A stretch of DNA of 7,201 bases from Limnohabitans sp. (GCA_023260735.1 JALQUL010000419.1:1-7201), one strand, 5' to 3'. Shown: positions 1 through 7,013, counted from the first letter of the stretch. Made by a program: numbers and translations. The notes: generated from the sequence alone by a model not told the origin.

Positions 1-49
1 GTTAATTTCTTTTAAAAAAACAAGATATCTTCAACAATATAAACTAACG

Positions 50-87
50 GTAACTCACATTTATTGCGACAAAATGTGACGTATTAC
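50..87. repeat. Interrupted inverted repeat (hairpin or operator-like)
   Basis: TCACATTT at 55-62 is matched by AAATGTGA at 72-79 with a 9-base loop. After one or more unpaired bases the arms continue as GTAA (50-53) and TTAC (84-87). There is no T-tract at its edge, so it is not a standard intrinsic terminator. It lies close to the left edge, so the gene it might serve cannot be seen. The half-sites resemble TGTGA-type operators but in the outward orientation, so a CRP site is not supported. Confidence 0.4.
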
Positions 88-108
88 AGTCTTATCCTGC
101 AAGTCTTT

Positions 109-171
109 TTAGCAACCAAGTACCCCTGCTAGATTATTTCCTGCTTCAGGCTTGTTAACGTTTTTGTTCAT
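109..171 (-). CDS. Possible 20-residue peptide overlapping the stop of the preceding small ORF
   Basis: This short minus-strand frame starts at an ATG that shares bases with the TGA of the 168-341 frame (ATGA overlap). It encodes 20 residues, is hydrophilic at the N-terminus (MNKNVNKPEAG), and ends in a terminal Cys after LAGVLG. There is no separate Shine-Dalgarno sequence close by, and no family is recognised. The ATGA overlap is typical of translational coupling, but it also arises easily by chance in AT-rich DNA. A decayed tail of a longer gene is equally possible. Confidence 0.15.
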   Translation of the reverse strand: MNKNVNKPEAGNNLAGVLGC

Positions 172-341
172 CTTTTATTTTTAAAGACTTCTGTATTTAA
201 TAATCCCAATTGCCTAATTTGCTCATTTAACTCTGCTGTAGTGGACCAATTTAAAATGACAGAGTTTTTTCTTTCATCGGGTGGGTTGTTAGACAAACCA
301 TCTGACCAACCACCACATCCTACTAGTGGCAATAAAGTCAT
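168..341 (-). CDS. Possible small lipoprotein-like protein, 57 residues
   Basis: The minus-strand ATG at 341 opens a 57-codon frame ending in TGA at 168. The N-terminus MTLLPLVGC carries a lipobox-like L-V-G-C (residues 6-9). Beyond the Cys there is a Gly/Ser/Asn/Pro-rich linker and then a charged, possibly helical C-terminal part (about residues 26-57). The leader is too short for a normal lipoprotein signal peptide and lacks the basic n-region, and an in-frame TAA lies five codons upstream. Just upstream in a shifted frame is a basic-then-hydrophobic segment (KRCFLILFIQL) that could be a displaced signal peptide, which would mean a frameshifted gene. No Shine-Dalgarno sequence is visible. 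I do not recognise a family, and it could be a small real gene, a remnant or a chance frame. Confidence 0.3.
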   Translation of the reverse strand: MTLLPLVGCGGWSDGLSNNPPDERKNSVILNWSTTAELNEQIRQLGLLNTEVFKNKR

Positions 342-440
342 AAGTCTTGAGTTTTACAGAGTTGGATGAATAAGATTAAAAAACACCTTTTAGTATCTAC
401 TTTAATGTACACCCCAAATAAGAAGTAAAAACACCTCAAA

Positions 441-478
441 CAATAAAAAAGCCCCGTATTTGCAGGGCTTTTTTATTG
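441..478. terminator. Bidirectional intrinsic terminator downstream of ychF
   Basis: The arms 441-454 and 465-478 are perfectly complementary over 14 bp. They form a GCCC/GGGC core flanked by A6 on the left and T6 on the right, with a 10-base loop (455-464). The symmetric A and T tracts let it end transcription in both directions. It stops ychF transcripts coming from the right, about 75 bases after the ychF stop codon, and any plus-strand transcript from the left. Confidence 0.85.
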
Positions 479-538
479 AAGCCAACCACCTGCATTTATC
501 AAGCAGTTTGCTTTTTTCAATTACAGCACTAAGGCTAA

Positions 539-566
539 TTAAACATTAAACACTAAACATTAAACA
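539..566. repeat. Four tandem copies of a 7-base unit across the ychF stop codon
   Basis: TTAAACA is repeated at 539-545, 546-552 and 560-566, with a one-mismatch copy CTAAACA at 553-559. The ychF stop codon (TAG on the minus strand, 553-555) lies at the start of the mismatched copy. The last codons of ychF (FNV) lie in and beside the 560-566 copy. The unit length is not a multiple of three, so a copy gained inside the gene would shift frame, but each unit carries TAA or TAG in a suitable phase soon after. Confidence 0.75.
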
Positions 567-1647
567 AGAAGTTCATGACGTCGCCATCTTTCACGATGTA
601 ATCTTTACCTTCGCTGCGCATTTTGCCTGCGTCTTTGGCGCCTTGTTCGCCTTTGTAGGTAATAAAGTCGGCAAATGCAATGGTTTGTGCACGAATATAA
701 CCACGCTCAAAATCGGTGTGAATCACACCAGCAGCTTGTGGGCCTGTGGCACCAATTGGCACTGTCCATGCACGCACTTCTTTTACGCCAGCAGTAAAAT
801 AAGTTTGTAAACCTAATAAGCTAAAACCCGCTCTAATTAAGCGATTTAAACCTGGTTCGTCTTGGCCTAACTCGGCTAAAAACATGGCTTTGTCTTCGTC
901 GGACATATCGGCCATTTCGGCTTCCATTTTGGCGCAAATAGCCACTACTGGTGCGTGTTGGGCCGCTGCGTATTCTTTTAACTGGTCGAGGTAAGGATTG
1001 TTTTCAAATCCATCTTCCGACACATTGGCTACAAACATAGCTGGCTTGGCAGTAATTAAACACAAGGGGCCTAAAACTGCTTTGTCTTCTTTGCTAAATT
1101 CAATCGAACGAACAGGTTTACCTTGATTTAAAGCTTCTAGGCATTTGTTCATTACATCGACCAAACGAGCCGCATCTTTATCACCACCCGATTTGGCCAG
1201 CTTAGTGGCACGTAAAAGGGTTTTTTCTACGGTGCCCATATCGGCTAAACACAGTTCGGTTTGAATCACTTCTACGTCTGCTACTGGGTCCACTTTATTG
1301 GCCACATGAATCACATTACCATCATCAAAGCAACGGGCGACGTTAATAATGGCGTCGGTTTCACGGATGTGAGCCAAAAACTTATTACCCAAACCTTCAC
1401 CACGGCTTGCGCCAGCCACTAATCCGGCAATATCAACAAACTCAACTACCGCTGGCAACACACGTTCTGGATTGACCACTTTGGCCAACTCTTGCAAACG
1501 GGGGTCTGGCAACTCCACAATACCCACATTGGGCTCTATGGTACAGAAGGGATAATTCTCGGCTGCAATTCCTGCTTTAGTTAAGGCATTAAATAGGGTG
1601 GACTTACCCACGTTTGGTAATCCAACAATTCCGCATTTCAAACTCAT
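553..1647 (-). CDS. ychF: YchF/OLA1-family P-loop NTPase (redox-responsive ATPase)
   Basis: This complete 364-residue protein has the usual YchF length. It is a cytoplasmic NTPase of the Obg/HAS-GTPase group that binds ribosomes and is linked to stress responses in other bacteria. Visible motifs are the G1 P-loop GLPNVGKST (residues 9-17), G3 DIAGL (72-76) with Leu in place of the usual catalytic Gln, and NVSE (208-211) in place of the G4 NKxD. That last change is the hallmark of the YchF preference for ATP over GTP. A helical insertion (about 130-190) and a C-terminal TGS domain (about 280-362, ending FNV as in Escherichia coli) complete the fold. The ATG at 1647 is preceded by AGGAT (1652-1656 on the plus strand, read as minus). 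The gene is transcribed away from the hydroxylase gene and ends at the terminator at 441-478. No lesions are seen. Confidence 0.97.
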   Translation of the reverse strand: MSLKCGIVGLPNVGKSTLFNALTKAGIAAENYPFCTIEPNVGIVELPDPRLQELAKVVNPERVLPAVVEFVDIAGLVAGASRGEGLGNKFLAHIRETDAIINVARCFDDGNVIHVANKVDPVADVEVIQTELCLADMGTVEKTLLRATKLAKSGGDKDAARLVDVMNKCLEALNQGKPVRSIEFSKEDKAVLGPLCLITAKPAMFVANVSEDGFENNPYLDQLKEYAAAQHAPVVAICAKMEAEMADMSDEDKAMFLAELGQDEPGLNRLIRAGFSLLGLQTYFTAGVKEVRAWTVPIGATGPQAAGVIHTDFERGYIRAQTIAFADFITYKGEQGAKDAGKMRSEGKDYIVKDGDVMNFLFNV

Positions 1648-1890
1648 TTTGATCCTTTTATTTGGTATTTAGTTTGCGCCCATCCACTGCTGTGTGCACG
1701 ACTAGCATGGCGCTAAGGGCTTAATTTTACTCGCCTGCAGGTAGTAGTTTTGTACAAATAACAACTCTAAAACATGATTTTCAGGATTTAACCCCAAATT
1801 ATTTTCAGATTAAGCTGATTAATTGGGCTAGCTGGCTTTTTTCTACTTCCGGCATAAAGATTACAATATTCAAAACAAGGGTAAAAAAAT
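1648..1890. promoter_or_regulatory. Divergent intergenic region between ychF and the FAD monooxygenase
   Basis: This 243-bp spacer must carry promoters for ychF (leftward) and the hydroxylase-dsbC pair (rightward). On the plus strand, TACAAT at 1862-1867 is a good -10 candidate about 23 bases before the hydroxylase ATG, but the matching -35 (T-rich, near 1839-1844) is poor. A Shine-Dalgarno sequence AAGGG (1877-1881) sits 9 bases before the ATG at 1891. No convincing -35/-10 pair is seen for ychF. No RNA gene or known operator is recognised. Confidence 0.45.
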
Positions 1891-3000
1891 ATGAAAACTG
1901 ATGTTTGTATTGTGGGTGATGGCATAGTCGGCAGAACCTTATCTCTTTTATTGGCTCAAACTGGCCTAGAAGTAACTTTGGTACAAGCGACTACCCCTAA
2001 CAGCACTAGCACTTCCCCCGATGTAAGAGCCTATGCCCTTAGCGCTGCTAGCCAAGGCATTTTAGAATCGGTGCGAGCTTGGCCTAGCAATCCCCAAGAT
2101 ATTGGCCCCATTCATGCCATGCGTATTTTTGATGGGAAAAATTTACCCATTCGCTTTGATGCCAAAGCTATGCACACCAGTGCCTTAGCATTTATGGTGG
2201 CGGCGCCCACTTTATTAAACAGCTTAGCCCAAGCCATTCGATATAACCCTAAAGTGACCTTATCCAACACTATACAAGATGCAAGCTTGCAAGTCATTTG
2301 TGAAGGCAGGAGTGGGCAATTACGCCAACAACTAGGGGTGGAGTTTAGCAGTCAAAGTTACGAACAAACTGCGGTCGCTTTTAAAGTAAAACACAGCCAC
2401 CCGCACGAACAAGTGGCTAGGCAATGGTTTGAAAATGGCGACATTATTGCTATGCTACCTATGGCGAATCAAGAGTGTTCGGTGGTTTGGTCTTGTAGCC
2501 CCCAAAAAGCGCAACAACTCTTAGCCCTTAACGAGCAGCCCGAAAAAATAGCAGAACAACTGTCGCAAATTGGTCAAGGTGTGCTTGGCGCTACCTATGG
2601 CACCCTAAAGCTACTTAGCCCTTGCCAAGCTTGGCCATTGCTGCGAAGTACCGCTCTTCAATGGACAGGTCCATCTTGGGTTTTAGCCGGCGATGCTGCC
2701 CACACGGTACATCCGCTCACTGGCCAAGGGCTTAACTTAGGTTTAGCCGATGCGGCAGAATTAACTAAAGTATTGGCAAATAGGCCATCGTGGCGAGCGA
2801 TTTCTGACCCTAAAGTACTCTTGCAATACCAAAGAGCCAGAAAGCTCGCAACACTTACCACTGGCGGTGGTTCGGACTTATTGCATCAAGTCTTTACAAA
2901 TCAAAACCCTTTTATTGCCCAACTAAGACAAATAGGCGTAAAAGGGTTTAATATGATGGACCCTATTAAAAACCTTGTTGCCCAACAAGTCATGAATTAA
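1891..3000 (+). CDS. UbiH/UbiF/VisC-family FAD-dependent monooxygenase (probable ubiquinone-pathway hydroxylase)
   Basis: This 369-residue flavoprotein belongs to the class A FAD monooxygenases, a group that includes the aromatic-ring hydroxylases of ubiquinone synthesis. The N-terminal Rossmann motif GDGIVG (residues 9-14) binds the FAD ADP part. DVRAYAL (44-50) matches the conserved Arg-containing segment of UbiH-type enzymes. CEGR (137-140) stands where many relatives have the ADG motif. The second FAD motif GDAAH (267-271) continues into HPLTGQGLNLGLADA, a family signature. The length is a little short of the roughly 390-400 residues usual for Escherichia coli UbiH/UbiF. The start at 1891 has AAGGG at 9 bases. 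It is followed closely by dsbC, with which it is probably co-transcribed. Which ring position it hydroxylates cannot be read from the sequence, and a non-ubiquinone substrate is possible. Confidence 0.9.
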   Translation: MKTDVCIVGDGIVGRTLSLLLAQTGLEVTLVQATTPNSTSTSPDVRAYALSAASQGILESVRAWPSNPQDIGPIHAMRIFDGKNLPIRFDAKAMHTSALAFMVAAPTLLNSLAQAIRYNPKVTLSNTIQDASLQVICEGRSGQLRQQLGVEFSSQSYEQTAVAFKVKHSHPHEQVARQWFENGDIIAMLPMANQECSVVWSCSPQKAQQLLALNEQPEKIAEQLSQIGQGVLGATYGTLKLLSPCQAWPLLRSTALQWTGPSWVLAGDAAHTVHPLTGQGLNLGLADAAELTKVLANRPSWRAISDPKVLLQYQRARKLATLTTGGGSDLLHQVFTNQNPFIAQLRQIGVKGFNMMDPIKNLVAQQVMN

Positions 3001-3056
3001 AACCGCTCATGACTGCATCTTTAGGCCAATTTTTACATCTTAATTTTTATTCACTC

Positions 3057-3788
3057 ATGAATTTTAAAGCCAAACTCCTTGCCAGCTTTGTAGGTCTTTG
3101 TTTAAGCCTCAGTGCTTGTGCACAAAACGAAACGCCCGAGCAATTGGTAAAAAAACGACTCACCGAGCGTTTAGCTAACTTGCCAGAAATTTCTAGTGTG
3201 ACTGCCAGCCCATTAAAAGGCATTTACGAAGTAGTGATTGAAGGCCCAGAAATTTATTACACCGATGAAAAAGCCGAATATTTAATGCGTGGCGATTTAT
3301 TCGATATAGTCAATAAAGTCAATTTAACTGAAGCCAAAACTGAAAAATTAACCACAGTGGCGTTTAAAGACTTACCCACCAAAGATGCAATTACGATTGT
3401 AAGAGGCAAGGGCACCAAAAAGATTGCTGTTTTTGAAGACCCTAACTGCGGTTATTGCAAACGCTTTGAAGCCGACTTACAAAAACTAGACGACGTTACT
3501 ATTTATCTTTACCTCTATCCTATTTTGGGTAGTGACTCTACAGTAAAGTCAAAAAACATTTGGTGTGCTGCAGATAAAAACAAAGCATGGCAAGCATGGA
3601 TGTTAAAAAGCGAGCCACCCGCAACCGCTAACACTGCCTGCAACACCGAGGCTATTACTCGCAATGTTGAGTTGGGCAAAAAATTTAAAATTACTGGTAC
3701 GCCTACTGTTATTTTCCAAAATGGCACACGTGTGCCAGGTGCTATTCCTCTAGAGAAATTAAAAGAGGCAATTGCCGAACGTAGTTAA
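3057..3788 (+). CDS. dsbC: DsbC/DsbG-type thiol:disulfide interchange protein
   Basis: This is a 243-residue exported protein of the thioredoxin fold that isomerises wrong disulfides in periplasmic proteins. Starting at the ATG at 3057 gives a clean signal peptide (basic MNFKAK, then a hydrophobic core) ending LSACAQ. This could be a signal peptidase I site after ACA or a lipobox L-S-A-C with Cys21. The upstream in-frame ATG at 3009 would add 16 residues before the signal sequence and is less likely; neither start has a clear Shine-Dalgarno sequence. The N-terminal dimerisation domain (about 25-90) is followed by a linker helix and the catalytic domain with active site CGYC (131-134). TGTPT holds the cis-proline (Pro216), and Cys170 and Cys195 fit the structural disulfide of DsbC. 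The gene lies 56 bp after the hydroxylase stop, likely in the same transcript, and ends at the terminator at 3809-3850. The membrane reductant DsbD is not in the window. Confidence 0.92.
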   Translation: MNFKAKLLASFVGLCLSLSACAQNETPEQLVKKRLTERLANLPEISSVTASPLKGIYEVVIEGPEIYYTDEKAEYLMRGDLFDIVNKVNLTEAKTEKLTTVAFKDLPTKDAITIVRGKGTKKIAVFEDPNCGYCKRFEADLQKLDDVTIYLYLYPILGSDSTVKSKNIWCAADKNKAWQAWMLKSEPPATANTACNTEAITRNVELGKKFKITGTPTVIFQNGTRVPGAIPLEKLKEAIAERS

Positions 3789-3808
3789 TTTTTGAGCGGT
3801 TTTGGTTT

Positions 3809-3850
3809 AAAAAAGCCTTTGTGCTCTATTGATGAGCTAAAGGCTTTTTT
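3809..3850 (+). terminator. Intrinsic terminator after dsbC
   Basis: A 12-bp perfect stem pairs 3809-3820 with 3839-3850 (A6GCCTTT against AAAGGCT6). An inner GCTC/GAGC stem (3823-3826 with 3834-3837) sits around a 7-base loop. The T6 run provides the release tract, and the A6 on the other arm makes it potentially bidirectional. It separates the hydroxylase-dsbC transcript from the peptidase gene, so the latter needs its own promoter in 3851-3903. No strong hexamer pair is visible there beyond a TTTACA at 3858-3863. Confidence 0.88.
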
Positions 3851-3903
3851 GTTTTGGTTTACACTCTTATTTACTTGGTTATTCGATTAATGAGCCCCCT
3901 TTT

Positions 3904-5661
3904 ATGAAGCATCATTCCATTCATTTTGAAGTTTCTTTGGCTTTAAAAAAGCAACATTTGTTTGAAGTAAAAGCCATTGTTTTAAAGCCTCAAGCTTTGC
4001 AAAATTTAAGCCTTGCTGCATGGATTCCTGGCAGTTATTTAATTCGTGAATTTAGCAAACATTTGCAGTTATTAAAAGCCAAACAAGGCAAAAAACAATT
4101 AGCGATTCTTCAGCTCGATAAAGCCAATTGGCAAGTGGCCTGCGACCCAAAGCAGCCACTAGAATTAAGTTATCAGGTGTATGCCCACGACCATTCGGTT
4201 AGAACCGCTTGGCTAGAAAACACCCGTGGTTTTTTTAATCCAACTAGCTTGTGTTTACAGGTAGAGGGACAAACTCATGTACCGCATAGTTTAAGTCTAA
4301 GTCCTACCCCGGACATAGAGCACTGGCGAGTCGCCACTGGTGCATGGCCAGAAAAAACCAACCGTTTGGGCTGGGGAATATACAGCTTTCAAGATTTTGA
4401 TGAACTGGCAGACAACCCTTTTGAAATAGGCGACCTATGGCATGGCTCTTTTAAAGTAAGAGGCATAGAGCACCAATTAGTGGTTAGCCATGCCCCGCCC
4501 ACTTTTAATGGTGAACAATTATTAGCCGACACTCAAAAAATATGCCAAGCACAAATTGAATTTTGGCACGGTAAAAATAAAAAATCAGCACCGCATAACC
4601 GTTATACCTTTATGCTGGCCACAGTTGACGAAGGTTATGGTGGCCTAGAACATCGGCATAGCACTGCCCTTATTTGCAAACGTTCAGACCTACCGCAAAT
4701 TGGCAAAAAAGCCAGCGCAGCTTACCATGATTTATTAGGCCTCATCAGCCATGAATATTTTCATACATGGAACGTCAAGCGCATGAGGCCCACCGAGCTT
4801 GAAAAAATTGATTACGCCAAAGAAAACTACACTGAACTACTCTGGTTTTTTGAAGGCTTTACCAGCTATTATGATGATATTATTTTAGCCCGTACTGGGC
4901 TTATTACTGAAGATCAATATTTAAATAGATTAAGCAAAACACTAGAGCAAGTGCACTACAGCCCAGGACGTAAAGTGCAAACAGTAGCACAAGCTAGTTT
5001 TGATGCTTGGACTAAATATTACCGCATTGATGAAAACACCATTAACCACACAGTGAGCTACTACACCAAGGGTTCTTTGGTGGCTTTATGCCTTGATTTA
5101 ACCTTAAGACAAGAGGGCAAAATAAGTCTAGACGACGTAATGCGAGACTTATGGCAAAGCAGTAAAGGTGGCCCTATTTCTGAACAAGATATTGCCCACT
5201 CATTCAACAAATTAACTGGTAGAAGTTTTCAAACGCAATTAAAAGCTTGGGTACACAGCACCGAAGAACTGCCCTGCCTTGAGTTGTTAAAACAGCAAGG
5301 AGTTAAAGTGGTAGAGCAAGAAAGTAGCTTAGCTTTGTCTTTAGGATTAAAAGCCAAAGAAAACCCCAATATTGTTATTACCCAAGTATTGTTTGGCAGT
5401 GCTGCCTCTAAGGCGGGCTTTTCACCCCAAGACGAATGGTATGGTGTAAGCCTTAAAAATGGCAGACAAAAAAGCCAATGGCGACTACAAAAAATAGACG
5501 ACCTAGAGCTATACGCCAGCCCCAATAAAACGGTGCAGGCCTTGGTGGCACGAGACAAACGTTTAATTGAACTAGAACTTAGTATTCCGGCTCGTCAGTC
5601 TGTTGCCAAGTTAAGCACTAATAATTTAACCCAAGTGCAACAGTGGTTGCTTGATCTTTAA
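3904..5661 (+). CDS. M61-family metallopeptidase (glycyl aminopeptidase-like) with C-terminal PDZ domain
   Basis: This 585-residue zinc peptidase has the usual M61 architecture and length. An N-terminal beta-sandwich domain (about 1-165) precedes the catalytic domain (about 165-440). GGLEH (246-250) is a family signature. HEYFH (283-287) is the HEXXH zinc site with Glu284 as catalytic base, and Glu317 in the following EGFTSYY is the expected third zinc ligand. A PDZ domain follows (about 460-565), with carboxylate-binding-loop-like SLGL (479-482) and GSAASKAG (498-505). The founding member is the glycyl aminopeptidase of Sphingomonas, which removes N-terminal Gly or Ala; the exact substrate here is unknown. 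No signal peptide or membrane segment is seen, so it is probably cytoplasmic. The ATG at 3904 follows a C/T-rich stretch without a Shine-Dalgarno sequence, but the conserved N-terminal domain begins at once, which supports this start. The enoyl-CoA hydratase gene follows 25 bp later and may be co-transcribed. Confidence 0.93.
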   Translation: MKHHSIHFEVSLALKKQHLFEVKAIVLKPQALQNLSLAAWIPGSYLIREFSKHLQLLKAKQGKKQLAILQLDKANWQVACDPKQPLELSYQVYAHDHSVRTAWLENTRGFFNPTSLCLQVEGQTHVPHSLSLSPTPDIEHWRVATGAWPEKTNRLGWGIYSFQDFDELADNPFEIGDLWHGSFKVRGIEHQLVVSHAPPTFNGEQLLADTQKICQAQIEFWHGKNKKSAPHNRYTFMLATVDEGYGGLEHRHSTALICKRSDLPQIGKKASAAYHDLLGLISHEYFHTWNVKRMRPTELEKIDYAKENYTELLWFFEGFTSYYDDIILARTGLITEDQYLNRLSKTLEQVHYSPGRKVQTVAQASFDAWTKYYRIDENTINHTVSYYTKGSLVALCLDLTLRQEGKISLDDVMRDLWQSSKGGPISEQDIAHSFNKLTGRSFQTQLKAWVHSTEELPCLELLKQQGVKVVEQESSLALSLGLKAKENPNIVITQVLFGSAASKAGFSPQDEWYGVSLKNGRQKSQWRLQKIDDLELYASPNKTVQALVARDKRLIELELSIPARQSVAKLSTNNLTQVQQWLLDL

Positions 5662-5686
5662 TTTTGTTTTTTTATAAGGGCCTGTT

Positions 5687-6463
5687 ATGACATACGAAAA
5701 TATTTTAGTTAGCACAGAAGGTGCTGTGGGGATTGTGACGCTTAATCGTCCTAAACAACTCAATGCGCTTAACGATGCTTTAATGGATGAGTTAGGAGCA
5801 GCCTTAAAGGCGTTTGATGCAGATGGCAATATTGGTTGCATGATTATTACGGGCAGTGAAAAAGCATTTGCCGCAGGTGCCGATATTGGTGCAATGGCAA
5901 CCTATACTTTTTCTGATGTTTATAAGGGCGACTACATTACGCGTAATTGGGAGTTAATTCGTACTATTCGTAAACCAGTTATTGCCGCAGTAAGTGGTTT
6001 TGCGCTTGGCGGTGGCTGCGAGTTAGCCATGATGTGTGATTTTATTATTGCCTCCGAAAATGCTAAATTTGGTCAACCCGAAATTAAATTGGGCGTGATT
6101 CCTGGTGCAGGCGGCACACAACGTCTGCCTCGTGCTGTTGGTAAAGCCAAAGCCATGGATATGGCACTAACAGGCCGTATGATGGATGCAACCGAGGCCG
6201 AACGTGCTGGTTTAGTTAGCAGAATTGTTCCATTAGAAAAATTAATGGAAGAATCACTAGCCGCAGCACTTATGATAGCGGGGTATTCCCAAATTGCAGT
6301 TATGGCTGCAAAAGAGAGTATCAATCGTGCATACGAGGGTACTTTAAGCGATGGCGTTATGTTTGAACGCAGAATGTTCCATGCTTTATTTGCCACTCAA
6401 GACCAAAAAGAAGGTATGGCGGCTTTTGTTGAAAAACGCAAAGCTAACTTTAGTCATCAATAA
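5687..6463 (+). CDS. Enoyl-CoA hydratase (crotonase family)
   Basis: This 258-residue protein adds water across the double bond of trans-2-enoyl-CoA in fatty-acid or related acyl-CoA beta-oxidation, in the cytoplasm. It is complete and typical for a single-domain crotonase hexamer subunit. AAGADI (62-67) and GFALGGGCE (104-112) form the oxyanion hole. Both catalytic glutamates are present: Glu112 in GGGCELAM and Glu132 in FGQPEIKLG, matching Glu144 and Glu164 of the rat mitochondrial enzyme. GAGGTQRL follows from 140, and the C-terminus ends in a FVEKRKANF-like tail as in classical hydratases. Having both Glu residues favours true hydratase over isomerase or hydrolase relatives. AAGGG (5676-5680) lies 6 bases before the ATG. 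The gene sits 25 bp after the peptidase stop, with a TetR regulator downstream that might control it. Confidence 0.94.
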   Translation: MTYENILVSTEGAVGIVTLNRPKQLNALNDALMDELGAALKAFDADGNIGCMIITGSEKAFAAGADIGAMATYTFSDVYKGDYITRNWELIRTIRKPVIAAVSGFALGGGCELAMMCDFIIASENAKFGQPEIKLGVIPGAGGTQRLPRAVGKAKAMDMALTGRMMDATEAERAGLVSRIVPLEKLMEESLAAALMIAGYSQIAVMAAKESINRAYEGTLSDGVMFERRMFHALFATQDQKEGMAAFVEKRKANFSHQ

Positions 6464-6597
6464 TTGTCATTCTTCTTTTGATAATCAACACTAACAAGTA
6501 AAATTAAACCTTTAAATGTTCGTGTTGATACCAATTGTTTTGATAACTGATAGGTCGATGCAAAAACATTTAATTCTTAGTTCATTTTGTCAGACTG
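6464..6597. promoter_or_regulatory. Intergenic region with repeats upstream of the TetR gene
   Basis: This 134-bp spacer contains an inverted repeat (ATCAACAC at 6484-6491 and GTGTTGAT at 6522-6529) and a direct repeat TTTTGATAA (6476-6484 and 6538-6546). Such elements just upstream of a TetR-type gene could be operator half-sites for autoregulation, but the 30-base spacing is wide for a single TetR dimer. TTGATA hexamers (6525-6530, 6540-6545) could serve as -35 boxes, yet no good -10 sits at proper spacing. No clear terminator follows the hydratase gene, so read-through into the regulator gene is possible. Confidence 0.3.
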
Positions 6598-6999
6598 ATG
6601 CCTACTTTTACCAAAACCGACAATTCTTCTAGTGCGGAAAATACAACGGCTACAGTTAGCACAGCCACTCGAGAGCCCGTGTCCACTAACCATAAAAAAT
6701 CTATCAAAAAAATTAGAAATACAAGAGATGGTGTCTTTGGGCGTGATGACTGGATTATCGCTGCTAAAAAAACTTTGCTGAAATCGGGTATTGAAGAAGT
6801 TAAAGTCGATCAAATTGCCCTCAAAATTAAAATGAGTAGGGGTAGCTTTTATCATCACTTTAGTAGCCGAGCCGACTTACTCACGGCATTACTAGACCAT
6901 TGGCAATCCACTAATAATGCCCCCATTTTAAGAGCCATTGAAAAGGCCATTGAAAACTTTCCCGAAGGTGTTTATGACTTGAGCGCCGCGGTCAGGTAG
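6598..6999 (+). pseudogene. TetR-family transcriptional regulator, truncated at a sequence junction
   Basis: The reading frame gives 133 residues, but only about the first 128 look like native protein. An unusual N-terminal tail of about 43 residues, rich in Ser, Thr, Asn and Lys, precedes the TetR DNA-binding domain (about 50-100). The helix-turn-helix reads VDQIALKIKMSRGSFYHHF (70-88) and is followed by the typical ADLLTALLDHW helix. TetR proteins usually run to about 190-220 residues with a ligand-binding and dimerisation domain; here that domain is lost after helix 5 or so. The last codons (about 6982-6999) and the TAG come from high-GC sequence unlike the rest of the gene. The start at 6598 has no Shine-Dalgarno sequence, but no better Met exists before the helix-turn-helix. 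It is either an intact gene cut by a misassembly or a disrupted gene. Target and ligand are unknown; the neighbouring enoyl-CoA hydratase is a candidate target by position only. Confidence 0.8.
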
Positions 7000-7013
7000 G
7001 GCGACGTGCTCAT
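6982..7013 (-). CDS. Possible start of a divergent minus-strand gene, cut at the junction
   Basis: The minus-strand ATG at 7013 opens MSTSPYLTAAL, which then runs into the low-GC sequence and stops shortly after. GGAAAG (7023-7028 on the plus strand, read as minus) lies 9 bases upstream, a usable Shine-Dalgarno spacing. The position, divergent from a riboswitch-led promoter, suits a gene start. Only about 11 codons are visible, so no family can be named and it may be a chance frame. Confidence 0.25.

Larger units (their letters stand above)
1..440. other. AT-rich region without a convincing large gene
   Basis: This stretch has no long reading frame on either strand. It holds two short minus-strand frames (168-341 and 109-171, listed separately) and one inverted repeat (50-87). 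No tRNA, rRNA or known regulatory RNA is recognisable. The base composition is AT-rich like the genes that follow, so it looks native to the main genome. It lies beyond the ychF terminator and probably belongs to whatever lies left of the window. Confidence 0.6.

Noticed and set aside
501..517. Small hairpin AAGCA-GTT-TGCTT followed by Ts, upstream-side of the ychF end
   Set aside because: A 5-bp AT-rich stem is too weak for a terminator, and the strong 14-bp terminator lies just to its left.
3009..3056. Upstream ATG of dsbC as the true start
   Set aside because: It would place 16 extra residues before a signal peptide that is complete from 3057, and no Shine-Dalgarno sequence supports it.
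5229..5558. 109-codon minus-strand frame inside the M61 gene
   Set aside because: It lies antisense to the PDZ-coding part of a clearly real gene, with no family features and no Shine-Dalgarno sequence.
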